64,000 bases of DNA. Origin: Adiantum capillus-veneris. Lineage: Eukaryota; Streptophyta; Polypodiopsida; Polypodiales; Pteridaceae. The first letter of the stretch is position 1; each line of letters opens with the position of its first letter. The stretch lies in NCBI GenBank assembly GCA_014529385.2, contig CM043953.1, positions 107,202,549-107,266,548 of the forward strand, given 5' to 3'. The notes under the pieces are model-generated. The model saw only the letters and a list, made by a program, of their open reading frames with translations. It was not told the DNA's origin and searched no databases. This document shows positions 44,633-55,826 of this stretch, piece after piece. The translations under genes were made by a program, and so were the position numbers.

Positions 44633-46078
44633 GTACCGCCTGTTGCTCTGTACTCGGCAGCGCAAGAGAAGAAGCTTCTCCTCAAACAAGCCCAACCTCC
44701 GATCTTTAAGGACGAGGGGGCAAATGTGGAGAGAGATGCGGAAGTATGGATGGAAGCCATGGACGATTACTTTGAAGCTGCGGGAACCCAACCTGTAAAT
44801 CAAACCATGCTTGCGATGTTCCGCCTGACTGGCGATGCCAAGATATGGTGGAAGCAACATTGCAGGGACATGGATATTAAGGGATCTTCCCAGTCTTGGG
44901 AAGACATCAAAGCTGCGATAATGGGACGTTATTTACCACCTGCCTATAGGACCTTGAGAATGAATGAATTCTTTTCACTTCGGCAGCTGAATTCAACGGT
45001 CGAAGAATACTATGCAAAGTTTGTCACTCTTCGGAGATATGCTCCTAAGATGACCTTGGAACAACAGGTGGCAAGGTTCTGTCAAGGACTAATCGATCCC
45101 TTGAACACTCGGCTGGAGGCTCTCAGACCGTCAACGCTTCAGGATGCCTTGTTGAGGGCTAAACCTCTAGCTCTCGAAGTACAAAAGGCCAATCAGAATA
45201 GGAGGAATCATTGGGCAAAGAGGGCAAGGAACACTGCTTGGGACAGCAGACCAGCCAACCAAACCTATAACCAGCGCCCTATTGTGGCTACCACCACAAC
45301 CATGGAGTTCCCTGATGTTCGATGCTATGGTTGCGGCGAGCATGGACACTACAGATCCAATTGCCCCAGGAACATTCATGCAACCAACGCCAATGCCATA
45401 CCCTTGAATACCCGTGGGCGTGGCCAAGCTAATGGAAGAGGAGGACGCGGAAGAATGAACAGAGGGCGAGGGCGTGGAGCTACCGCCAGAGTGAATGTCG
45501 CAGTAGTTCAACCAACTGTGGGTGATGAAGCAGTGGAGAGAGCAACCCTACATGCTGCAATTGACAATCCCAATGGTTGCGAGCAATACGCAGTCATTCA
45601 TACGCCAAGATCTCTCAGAGGTGAACAAGTTAACTTCCTTATAGATTGTGGCAGTACTCTTTCATTTCTTTCACCCAGATGCATGAGAAAGCTTAAGCTA
45701 GATAAGTATCCGTCAAGCAAACTAGTTGTCGAGTTAGCAAACGGCAAGGAGGTAGTATCTCAACACTCTGCAGGCAAAATTGACTTTGATTTAGGGGGAC
45801 ACCCAACTTCTGCCCAATTTCGAACCTTACCCTTAGGATTCTTTGATGGGATACTAGGGATGGACTGGCTAAAGAAAAATAGGGCCCACATACATTGTGC
45901 ACAAGGGAATTTTACCTTTACAGATAACTTGGGAAATGAAGCCTTAATCCAGGGGGAAAACGGGAGACCTAAGGCTACTCTAGTTAAGGCCAGCCGACTC
46001 TTGAAGGGACTAAGGAAGGGTCAGCAAATATATGCAGTTAAACTCAATAAGGTGGACCAATCAGATACCTCACTTTGA
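44633..46078 (+). CDS. gag-pro: Gag-protease of chromovirus F
   Basis: The open frame from the acceptor-like site at 44632 reads VPPVALYSAAQEKKLLLKQA; the first ATG is at 44726. The capsid domain (Retrotrans_gag type: WWKQHCRDM, SWEDIKAAIMGRYLPP, LRQLNSTVEEYYAKF, RFCQGLIDPLNTRL) is followed by a basic linker, a zinc knuckle CYGCGEHGHYRSNCP (complete C-X2-C-X4-H-X4-C) and a Gly/Arg-rich RGRGQANGRGGRGRMNRGRG stretch. The protease has FLIDCGSTLSFLS (D-C-G-S rather than D-S-G) and the GILGMDWL motif. Stops at TGA 46076-46078. Intact and likely still translatable. Confidence 0.9.
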   Translation, partial: VPPVALYSAAQEKKLLLKQAQPPIFKDEGANVERDAEVWMEAMDDYFEAAGTQPVNQTMLAMFRLTGDAKIWWKQHCRDMDIKGSSQSWEDIKAAIMGRYLPPAYRTLRMNEFFSLRQLNSTVEEYYAKFVTLRRYAPKMTLEQQVARFCQGLIDPLNTRLEALRPSTLQDALLRAKPLALEVQKANQNRRNHWAKRARNTAWDSRPANQTYNQRPIVATTTTMEFPDVRCYGCGEHGHYRSNCPRNIHATNANAIPLNTRGRGQANGRGGRGRMNRGRGRGATARVNVAVVQPTVGDEAVERATLHAAIDNPNGCEQYAVIHTPRSLRGEQVNFLIDCGSTLSFLSPRCMRKLKLDKYPSSKLVVELANGKEVVSQHSAGKIDFDLGGHPTSAQFRTLPLGFFDGILGMDWLKKNRAHIHCAQGNFTFTDNLGNEALIQGENGRPKATLVKASRLLKGLRKGQQIYAVKLNKVDQSDTSL

Positions 46079-46087
46079 CCAGACTAG

Positions 46088-48888
46088 CTGAGGGAGTATG
46101 ATGACGTATTCCCCGAGGACCTTACGAATCTTCCACCACACAGAGAGGTAGATCATGAGATTGAGACCATCCCTGGGTGTGAACCTATCTCAAAAAGACC
46201 TTATAAAATGTCACTTCCGGAGGCCATCGAACTCAAAGAACAACTTAGGCAACTCATTGAGCAAGGATTCATTCGACCCAGTACTTCTCCTTGGGGTGCT
46301 CCAGTTCTTTTCCAAAAGAAGAAGGATGGGACCTTAAGGCTATGCATAGACTATCGTGGACTGAACCAGGTAACTGTCAAGAACAAGTATCCAATTCCAA
46401 GGATTGACGAACTTTTGGACAGACTCCACGGCGCCAAAATATTTACAAAGATAGATCTAAGGTTAGGATATTACCAAATCAAGATCAAGGAATCAGATAT
46501 TCCGAAGACAGCTTTCAATACTAGGTATGGGCACTACGAATTCACAGTAATGTCTTTTGGTCTAACAAATGCTCCTGCAAGCTTCAACCGACTTATGCAG
46601 GATATTTTCAGACCTTACCTCGATGATTTTGTCTTGGTTTTCTTTGATGACATTCTAGTCTATTCTAAGAATGAAGCAGATCACAAGGAACATGTTCGCA
46701 AAGTACTTGATCTCCTTCGAGAACACCAGCTTTACGCTAATGAAAGCAAGTGCACTTTTTGCTCACCAAAGGTCAACTATCTTGGATTTGTCATTTCGGC
46801 TGAAGGGATTTCAGTGGACCCAGACAAAGTCAAGGACATCGTTGACTGGCCTCAACCATCCACTGTCAGTGAAGTAAGAGGATTTCTTGGAATAACGGGA
46901 TGGTACAGGATTTTTGTCAAGGATTATGCACGTATTGCTGCACCTTTGACGGAACTCCTGAAGAAAGGAATGAGGATCGATTGGAAGACCGAGCACGAGT
47001 CTAGATTTGCTAAGCTAAAAGAATTCTTGGTCTCAGCTCCTATTTTAAAGCTTCCAGACTTCAGTAAAGAATTTGAAGTAGCGACCGACGCTAGCAAATT
47101 CGCTCTAGGCGGAGTTCTTACTCAAGAAGGAAGACCGGTGGCATATACTTCGCGAAAGCTGAGAGATCATGAGAAGAACTATCCTACTCATGACTTGGAA
47201 CTTTTAGCAGTTATACATGCACTGAAGTTATGGAGACATTATCTTCTTGGACGCAAGTTTCAGTTGGTTACAGACCACAAGAGTTTAAAGTGGATTTTTA
47301 CTCAACCCATTCTCAATATGCGACAACGGCGATGGATAGAGCTATTACAGGAATATGACCTTGACATAAAGTATAGACCAGGGAAGGAAAACGCAGTTGC
47401 AGATGGTCTTAGCCGAAAATCGTTTCTCGGAGCTATCTCTATTCCAAATAACCCTATCTGGGATAGAATCAAAGAAGCATCCCTCGAAGATCCAGAGTAC
47501 CAACGTATGGCTTCATTAGTCCAGCAGAATAAGATGCCTGAAGCGAAAGATTACTCTCTTATGGGAGGATGTCTTTACTACAGACATAGACTCTGTGTAC
47601 CCAGAGACCCAGTTTTAAAGAAGGCCATTCTATATGAAGCACACGATAGCCCTACATCCGGACACCCAGGCTATGCTAAAACTCTTCACGCCGTCAGAAG
47701 GAGTTATTTCTGGTCTGGAATGAAAGGAGACATACTTCGCTATGTGAGGCAATGTCTTTCTTGTCAACGGATAAAGGTCGAAAGGATCAAATTACCAGGG
47801 CAACTTCAACCTCTTGACATACCCCAGATGAAGTGGGAATGCATCAGTATGGATTTTGTTACAGGGTTACCTTCTACAGGAGGTTATGATTCTGTTTTCG
47901 TGGTTGTTGATATGCTCACAAAAGTGGCTCATCTAATACCCGTAAAGACAACCTTTACTGCTTCAGATATTAGTCGGGTATTCATCAAGGAGATTGTTAG
48001 GTTACATGGTCTACCCAAGCGTATTGTCAGTGATAGAGATGCCAAGTTTACATCAAAATTTTGGACCTCTCTTTTCCAATCTATTGGGTCACAATTAGCC
48101 TTCAGCACAGCATATCATCCGCAGACTGACGGGCAAACCGAAAGAGTTAATCAAGTCATTGAGGACATTCTCAGAGCCTATTGTTCGCAAGAACCAAAGA
48201 AGTGGTTACAATATCTACCTTTGGTAGAATATGCTTATAACTCTTCCGAACACAGAAGCATTGGAATGTCACCTTTCAAAGCTCTTTATGGACAGGACTG
48301 CTTAGCACCACTGAACTTTTCAGACCCAACCATCAGAGTAGAAGCCTCTAGAAAGATGTTAGAAGATATGGAAGCCCAGAGACTAGAGCCATTCGCCAGG
48401 ACATTCAGGCAGCTCAGGATAGACAGAAGCACTATGCAGATAAGAATCGTTCAGAAAGGACTTTCAAGGAAGGAGATAAGGTTTTTCTACGAGTCCGACC
48501 TAAGAAAAGCAACTTATCACTAGGCAGATATAAGAATCTTAGCCCAAGATATTGTGGACCATTTGAGATCGTTAAGGTTATAAGTGACCAGGCCTACAAG
48601 CTAAAGTTACCTGCAAACTTGAAGGTTCATGATGTATTCCATGTCAGCTTACTCAAACCCTATATTCCCAACCCTGATCAATTCTTGGACTCAGATCAGA
48701 TAGTCATGCCAGCACAAGGAGTTCTTGAGCTCCAACCTGACTATGTACTTGAAACAAGAGAAAGGAAATTACGCAACAGAACTATCACGGAGCATCTGGT
48801 AAAGTGGAAGGATTACCCTGAAGAAGATGCAACTTGGGAAGACGAATCGACTCTTTTAAAAGATTACCCAAACTCATTCTTGAGATGA
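46088..48888 (+). pseudogene. pol: RT, RNase H, integrase and chromodomain of F
   Basis: Same frame as gag-protease but after TGA (46076) and TAG (46085). [56 protein letters not shown]. RNase [48 protein letters not shown]. Integrase: zinc-binding H-H-C-C ([11 protein letters not shown] … CLSCQRIK), D-D-E in [30 protein letters not shown], then [11 protein letters not shown] one-base indel near 48385 moves the tail to another frame, where RYCGPFEIVK, FHVSLLKPY and a full chromodomain (VLETRERKLRNRTITEHLVK … EEDATWEDE) are read to the stop at 48886. Only these three lesions are visible in 2.8 kb. Confidence 0.93.
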
Positions 48889-48919
48889 GGACATCTCAAA
48901 ATTTTCACGTTGCGGAGGT

Positions 48920-51688
48920 TGTAAGGTCTCTGACCCGATCACAAGAACACCCTTGTACCACGAAATGAATACAATGAAATAAGTTACTATTTTTAGCAGT
49001 TTTTCAGATTCTATCAGTGCCATGATGTTTAGAATGTTATAAAGCTTAAAAATGTGAATTAAAATAATTTTTGTGAAAAGTTTCCAAAAATAGTAAGTTT
49101 TTGGTCACCCGACCCGTCCAGTCTCGACCGTCTCGAAAAACTGCACCCGTACCCCGAATTTGAAAAAAATGCATTTTCGGACCCCGAGGGCGGCTAAATA
49201 TGGCAGCTACTCGGGCCAGTACGCCTTAGTTAGAGCTTCGTATGGAAATTTACGACATCAAAATCCAATTCGTATGACCCGTTTTAGCCTACAACCAAAT
49301 TTCCTAAAAATTGTCCAGGGAGGCACCGGGGGCCCGGGACTGTGTGGGAACAGGTCCCAAGCCACTCCAGATCAGCTTTAGCAGCTAGGGGGCGCCCTCT
49401 TGCTTTGTGGGAGTCTTGGGAAAGCTGCCAAGCCTGCAACTCAGTCTCAGAACCAGATAACCAAGCCAATCTGACACTTGGTGGGCAGAGAACTGGACTT
49501 GCCATGCTTAACTGGAGAAGCTCCCAGATGCATTTAGCAACCCAGATCGATTTTCAGCCTGTAGGAGCCTATTTAAAGACCTGCATACACACACACACAC
49601 TTATGATCACACACACTCACACAGTGCATACACACACACCCACATACATTGGGGAGGTGCTGCCGAATCACACACCTATTGAAGAAGAAGCTAGGAGGGA
49701 GGTGCTGCCGAATTTTCATCTCAAGAGGCTCGATTAGATCAGAAAATCGAGAAGATTGCCAGCTCTTAATCACGGTAACGACAGTTTAATTAATGCCATC
49801 TGAAAATCCCTTTCTCTACCATCAAAATTTCTCGTACATTATGTCTATTCCTAGCCGAAAATCTCTATGACTACTCTCTAAATTCTCTTTATTCGTACTC
49901 TATTATGTAATCATTATCCCATAGCTGAATTATCAGCCATTCTTCACTCTCGATTAATGATTAGAGCATAATTATCAGAATCTTCTCTCTCTAGATAGTA
50001 TAGTAATTAATCGGTAAGCTAGTATTTGTGCAGATTGAAGAGAATCACTATTGTAATCACTCATTAACATTGCAGCTTAATTGAATTCATTTTTTTTTCT
50101 TATGCATTAAGACGTAATTAAGGAGAAATTAATCCGTCATTAAGTCTCTAAGAATTGGTTTTTCCTCACACATATGCATAGGGTAAATCTGCATCATCTA
50201 ATTGCTAGGAAATAGTTTATTCATACTTAATCCAATTCTCTGGTAATCCTAATAATGAAATCTTAATTATTCTCGATCATGCAAGCCGAATAATTATCTT
50301 AGAGCCGGTTCCCATAGGATTATGTGCCATCCTTAATGATTGCTTATGAAAGAAATCTAGACTCTCATATAGGAGGGATTAATTGATGTCACTAATCTAC
50401 CCATTGGACTGTTATGATGCTTGTGAACCTTAGCTTTTTCTCCAAGCTAATCATTTAAAGTAGTGAGAAATGGCCCCGGTTAAGAGGAAGCGCTTCGGTG
50501 GTGCCCATGATCGCGAAGCAGGAACGAGCAATGTCAACGGAAAGGAGAAGGCCCCCATGGACGAGCAAATACCGGCCATCTCACGGGCCATCGATGAAGA
50601 AGTGGAAGAGGTAGATCATATTTTTTTCAAGTTGTTTAAATTAACATTGCATACGCTAGCTAGGAATGCTCATATCCCCAAACATGTTGGAGAAATCCGA
50701 CGGAAACCTCGGCATTGAAATCATTATACATTAAGTTCTAAAGTAGGAAGGTAATGTTTGATGGGTATGCTGTTTGCAAGAGGAAAGAATGTCTGCTAGG
50801 AAAAATTTAGCTCGGCATGTTCATTTTATTTCCAATGTTGAATCAGTCCTGACCCCCCTACTGATCACAGGGGGTAGAGTTCCTCGTTAAGGGCTCTTGA
50901 ATCCACGACATGCTTTCTATGCGGTGGATACCCACGACTTGCTTTCTATGAGGTGGGAACCCACGTCTTGCTTTCTATGCGGTGGGAGTGTCCATGACGT
51001 GCTTTCTATGCGGTGGACATACCTAGTTGTATGGGCAGCTAGGCGACAACGGGAGGAGTGAACTCTCGCTGGAGGGGGGATGTTGTACCTCTAGAACATT
51101 GGAATTTTTATGAATAAGTTTGAGTAGAATTTTTACTAGAATTCTGTCTTGGTGTTGTTTGCAATACTGGTTGAAGGGTTGTTTTAACGAACCATGTGAT
51201 TCGGAATTAAACAAGGAATATTTATGTTGAACAACCTTTGTGGTAGTAATTAGGTCACACGATGAAGTGTGAGTGTGGGGGTGGAAAGTGGGGGCTTGGC
51301 TCAGGTTGCCAATGCCTACGAGATGGGTGGTCCCGATTGGTCGGGAACTCTCTGTCCCCATAGTGCCTACTCGATATTAGTAACGCTCATTGCCCCTAGA
51401 GCGGGGAATTCTCGAGAGTACGTGCCTCTGAAACATGGGGAAAAAGGCACTCGAGGCTTCTCTCCTCTTGGAAGGTGGGTCAAAGGATAGCCAGATAGTT
51501 AAGTACGCTTCCCCTGCGAGGTGGAGCTAGATCTCCTTGCTAGTAGGCTCGAACTCGACTCACCTTGTGATGAGAGATCGTCCGCTAGTCGAACCCTGAA
51601 CCATTTTGTTTGCTTCCGCTATAGATCTATTGGCCACCAGGTTTACCATCAGATCTGTTGTTTGATACGACGGGGTGGGGACCTCACA
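48920..51688 (+). repeat. 3' LTR of chromovirus F
   Basis: A full-length partner of 41030-43798 with the same 2,769-bp length. The LTR exon is at 50470-50610 (one change, Gly to Glu). Preceded by GCGGAGG, a weak polypurine tract. Followed by TTTAG. Confidence 0.95.
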
Positions 51689-51693
51689 TTTAG

Positions 51694-53100
51694 CATGGCT
51701 ACCTAGTAATTGTGGTGGGAAGTGTTTAGTTCATCTTGAAGCTCTATTTACACACTTGTTCCCTTGTCTTTTATGTCTTCTATGAGCATAAAATCTTCCA
51801 TCCACATGTTGAGGGCAAACCATTCTCGTCATGGAAATGCAGGCTTAGATAATTTTTTACTAAATGCATGCACACTAGGTGTTATGGGCCCTACTGTTTT
51901 AGCAACGGCATATTTGCAGTGGTATGCAAATTCATGCATTTAATAGCTTATGAAGCTTTTCAATCACGACAAGTGCAGTCTTTCTATGGATTTTATTGTG
52001 AGTGATCGTGATCCCAAGTTTAGGAGTCATTTCGGGAGGGCTATGTTTAAAGGATGGGAAACACAACACAATATCATCTCTATGGATCATCCTAAGATGG
52101 ATGGACACACTCAATGTGTTATCGATTATTAGAGGCTATGATAAGAGCATAAATTAGCAAGAAGCAATCCTCTTGGGAAGGTTGTCTCCCCATTTTTGAG
52201 TTTTCTTATATTAGTGCATAGCATGTTATGATAAGGTTTAGTCCCTTCATGCTTGTATATAGTTTTCAACCTACATCCCTAGTTGTGGCGGGGTTGGCTA
52301 TTGATAAAATTCAGCAAGTCAAAGATTTTATCCAAGACCATATATGGGGACATTTTAAAGGTTTCTTGAAGATACAAGAAGTATGCTTATGAGAAACATT
52401 GGCAAAGTCACTTTCATAGAAAGCTATGAAGAGGTATCCTTAAGTGTTCCAAAACCTTCAAAACGTCTTAAAATTAGTCATCACTATAGATACCTCTCAG
52501 GTGTTGTAACCCATTTAAAATCCTCAAGTGAGCCAAAGATTTGGTTTACACACTCTTGTAGTCATCCGGTTTTTAATATCCATCATTTACGTAAATGATA
52601 TATAGAGACAATAATGTAGCCAACCAAGATGTTCTCATTGATTTCATTGAACCTCCCTTATTATGTGGTGGTCTTGGTAGAGACAACTTGACTTTTGAAC
52701 ACATGGTCAAACTATGAACAAAGTGCTATCCAATTTTCTTTAAATAAGCTATCTCAAGTAGGGTGATATTTGCTTTATCTCTTTTGCTTATAATCATCTT
52801 AAGGGCAATAAGTATACCTTCTTGTTTTATTGTATGGGGTTTATTAACAAAGTGCTATCAAATTTTCTTTGAATAAGCTATCTCAAGTAGGGTGATATTT
52901 GCTTTATCTCTTTTGCGTATATCATCATCTTAAGGGCAATAAGTATACCTTCTTTTTTTATTGTATGGGGTTTATTTGGTTTTATTCTTTGATAGCATGC
53001 TTGAGACCTTATGTGGTGGTCTTCGTAGAGACAACTTGACTTTTGAACACATGGGCAAAATAGGAACAAAGTATAAGCTATCTCAAATATGGTAGCTATT
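51694..53100 (+). pseudogene. pol: Relic Ty3/gypsy integrase hit by F
   Basis: From about 51985, IVSDRDPKFRSHFGRAMFKG matches the second-Asp region of a Ty3 integrase. It is followed by a decayed Glu region (HPKMDGHTQCV), and across many stops by integrase-tail phrases (FIESYEEVSLSVPKPSKRLK, HPVFNIHHLRK). No frame exceeds 71 codons. It is the older element into which F inserted; the left flank of F (before 41025) must be its continuation but is not recognisable. The 3' part contains the tandem duplication described separately. Confidence 0.75.
52717..52977. repeat. 129-bp tandem duplication, with a partial third copy
   Basis: AACAAAGTGCTATC…GGGGTTTATT occurs at 52717-52845 and 52846-52977. 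A further piece (GAGACAACTTGACTTTTGAACACATG) at about 53025 repeats sequence from about 52680. Confidence 0.88.
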
Positions 53101-53288
53101 GTGTAGAACATATTGTTCAGACAGACATATGACTAAACATGGAGTACCTATTACCAACTCAAATGGTTTAAATTTATCTGTTGACTACATGATGCCTATT
53201 TAGTATTAATCTTTAACACCAATAACTAGAGTGCTTCGTTAGTCCGAGGGTAAGAGAAAACAAGAACCTCTAGAAGACAAAAACTTGG

Positions 53289-53360
53289 GGTGTGTGTGTG
53301 TGTGTTGGGGGGGGGGGGGGGGGGGGGGGGGGGGAGAGAGAGAGAGAGAGAGAGAGAGAG
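53289..53360. repeat. Composite (TG)n(G)n(GA)n microsatellite
   Basis: About 8 TG units, about 29 G, then about 13 GA units. Confidence 0.95.
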
Positions 53361-54062
53361 ATGTATATTTTTTGTTATCGTCCTGGATGGACAAATATGA
53401 CCTGTAGGATCAAAGGTACATGTGATTTTTTATTATCGTTTTGGGTGGTCAAATATGATGTATGGGACCAAAAGATACATGTGATGAACTATATGGATAA
53501 TTGACTCTCAATGCTCAAGGATTATGTGACGAGACACACTGGAGAGCCCACGCTATGGCTGGAGCGGAATGTATGTAGGTATAGGTCATGGCTGAAATTG
53601 TGAGAAGCAGTTTCAAAATTCGAAGGTGAATTCTTCCAATCTAATTCATCACAAATATGAATGTGTTCATGATGCTCAATAAAAAGTCTACCAAGTACTA
53701 CAAACCATCAAGTTTGCAATTCTTGAAGTTTCGTATGAACTATGCTCGTTTTTTTTTCTGTAAAAGCATCAGAATTTTTATTAAGAGGGAGAGATCAAAA
53801 GCCATTTGAACAGGTCAAAAAGCTGAGAGTATCAATGTCTCAAACGGCAAATGCCCTAGGTGTCAATGGCGGGAAGATGACATTCCTCATCTGTTCAAAG
53901 CTTTGGGCTTTATTTTCTCTTCGGGCTTTGTTCCCTCTTGGAATCGGTTAGTCTTAGAGAATTCCATAAATCAGCTTTTGGAGGGAGAGATGCAACAGAT
54001 TGTTTGATCAAGCTTACCAAAGTCCATGTATGAGAGTTCTTTTTTCTGGTTTGAACTTGTAG
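53361..54062. other. No gene recognised
   Basis: Contains an imperfect ~50-bp tandem repeat (TTTTTGTTATCGTCCTGGATGG and TTTTTATTATCGTTTTGGGTGG, 53368-53470). Otherwise no supported feature. Confidence 0.5.
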
Positions 54063-54232
54063 ACAAGTTGAAGCTCGAGAAGTGTCGACTCTACAATATG
54101 AACAATCAGCACGATAGAGTCAAACGAATGATAATCGACACTAGAGCTGTAGATGCCAAGATGGTCGGACAAATTGCCAATGCTGAGAGACTTATTTCTC
54201 AAATTGACGATGTTATTCAAGCCTTGCCTTGA
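54063..54232 (+). pseudogene. Exon-like fragment of unknown gene
   Basis: After a T-rich tract and acceptor-like CTTGTAG (54056-54062), an open frame reads DKLKLEKCRLYNMNNQHDRV … AKMVGQIANAERLISQIDDV and ends IQALP-stop. It is charged, helical, coiled-coil-like and unlike any transposon domain here. It probably derives from the last exon of a host gene. The family is not recognised. Confidence 0.4.
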
Positions 54233-54665
54233 GGTGTTTCTGATCCAATTTGAGAACATCTATTTTTGTGTGCCTCCCTTAGGACATCAACTATGTAGCT
54301 TGGGAGTGTACCGTCCATTTGGATATTGTAATATTTTGAACTATGCTCTTGAACATGTAGTTTCATGTGCCAAAGAACTCTATGACAAGCCTAGGACTTG
54401 AGACATGTTACAAAGAGGAAACCAAGATACCAAGCTACCACTTGGGTGATAAAGAAAGAGAGAGACCAGAATAGTTGCTTAACTCCCCTTAACAGCCTTA
54501 TCAATACCATCACACCCCACAATTGTGGCCTTCATGTCACCTGTATGACCCACCATGTCCCCATTTGGAAGATTCACCCGCACCTACAAGCACAAATAGC
54601 CTAATGCCACATCAATCAAGAAGAAAATTCTTAACCATGAACTTGTAAATGTTATTGAAGTCTAC

Positions 54666-55695
54666 CTGATCATAATTTCCACTTAAAATTGCATCCTTGG
54701 CTCTCTCACCAATTTGGAGGGCTTTCATGCCAGGCTTTTCATTAAAAGTGATACCTTGGTCACTTTGTATCTCCACATAGGTCTCCAGCTTGCTATCAAA
54801 TAAGCGATGCCCATTCCAGAAGAATGTAACATGTCCAAACTTCACTGTCTCGATGTCTGAAGCGCCCAAAATTATTAATTTCTAAATATACTCCATAGCC
54901 CTCCTTGGCATGAGGATTAACAACAGAAAGCTGACTCATCAAGCCTCTTCCAACTGTACCTGCATGCAAAACGTTCGGAGTCCTTTCTTTGCAAAGTATT
55001 CACCTGATGTCCAGTCAATTTCGAGAGGGCTCACCAAGTACTTGCTAGGGAGCTTCAACTCACCATCATATTGAAGCATACCCGCATAGTGAATTTTGGG
55101 CACACGCACCCTATCAAAGTTATCAAAGTTATCAAAGTTTGCATACTCGAAAGCTTTTGCCAACATGATCATTATGTCTGCTCTAAAGTTGAAGGTACAA
55201 CTGCATCACGATCAACAATTGGACCCACAGATTTTCCATTTTTGTCCACAATCACAAATGGAGGACAGTATTGATCATTGAATTTTGGATTATCTGCCTT
55301 CAATTGCATAAGAGCTTCTATACCACTCTTGAACTTGTGAGGAGCTTCTCCCAGAACTTGTGCATCCCAGCCTCTTTTTACCACATTCCAGTCATTCTAT
55401 TTCACAAAGTCCCAACAAAACTAACTCTTCAAGACTGCAAGTGAAACAATCAACAGCGACAATTCCTATTGATCCTATCTTGGCTCTTAAGGTGTTTGCA
55501 TGGATGCATTAAGACCCATATTGAAATCTTAGCAAGCTCTTTCAAACCAAAAGGCAATTGTCGGTATTTGGTAATCACAAGGTACCTCATGGCGATCCAT
55601 AGTTACATGCATACGCCCCCCTCCAGATGCCAGTGAGGCATCCACTCCTTGTTGCCATAACTCTTCTAAATCATTCTCGAGCAAAATATTGGAAA
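54666..55695 (-). pseudogene. Fragment of 2,3-bisphosphoglycerate-independent phosphoglycerate mutase
   Basis: The minus strand carries three consecutive internal exons of the plant glycolytic enzyme interconverting 3- and 2-phosphoglycerate. Exon 55695-55586 (…ASGGGRMHVTMDRHE), intron GT…AG, exon 55396-54960 (VVKRGWDAQVLGEAPHKFKS, PPFVIVDKNGKSVGPIVD, RVPKIHYAGMLQYDGELKLP), intron, exon 54856-54666 (ETVKFGHVTFFWNGHRLFDS, GITFNEKPGMKAL, DAILSGNYDQV). All six splice sites obey GT-AG. A one-base deletion near 55190 shifts the frame after IVDRDAVV. An Asn-Phe-Asp unit is repeated three times, and CS before ETVKF is altered. Both ends of the gene (metal-binding N-terminus, C-terminal phosphatase part) are missing. 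Because introns are kept, it is a genomic fragment, not a retrocopy. Confidence 0.88.
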
Positions 55696-55741
55696 CTATA
55701 TATGCCATTTCAATACTTCGCAAATGAAAATTTTATGAAAG

Positions 55742-55742
<1 letters not shown>

Positions 55743-55825
<83 letters not shown>
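55743..55825. repeat. (GA)n microsatellite
   Basis: About 41 perfect GA units, directly upstream of the phosphoglycerate mutase fragment. Confidence 0.97.

Positions 55826-55826
<1 letters not shown>

Larger units (their letters stand above)
41030..51688 (+). mobile_element. Complete Ty3/gypsy chromovirus F (10,659 bp)
   Basis: Two LTRs of identical length (2,769 bp; 41030-43798 and 48920-51688) differ at roughly two dozen positions by eye, under 1%. TTTAG flanks both sides (41025-41029; 51689-51693). Inside are a methionine-tRNA PBS, an unknown leader ORF, gag-protease, RT-RNase H-integrase and a well-preserved chromodomain ending 31 bp before the 3' LTR. Two in-frame stops separate protease from RT, and one frameshift lies late in integrase. 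The low LTR divergence indicates recent insertion. It sits inside an older Ty3 relic. Confidence 0.95.

Noticed and set aside
51932-52132. Two overlapping 60-codon ORFs on opposite strands
   Set aside because: The plus strand is a fragment of a Ty3 integrase; the minus frame is its shadow. Reported only as a relic.
54666-55695. A functional phosphoglycerate mutase gene
   Set aside because: No N- or C-terminal exons within reach, a frameshift, and a codon-repeat expansion. Only an internal fragment is present.
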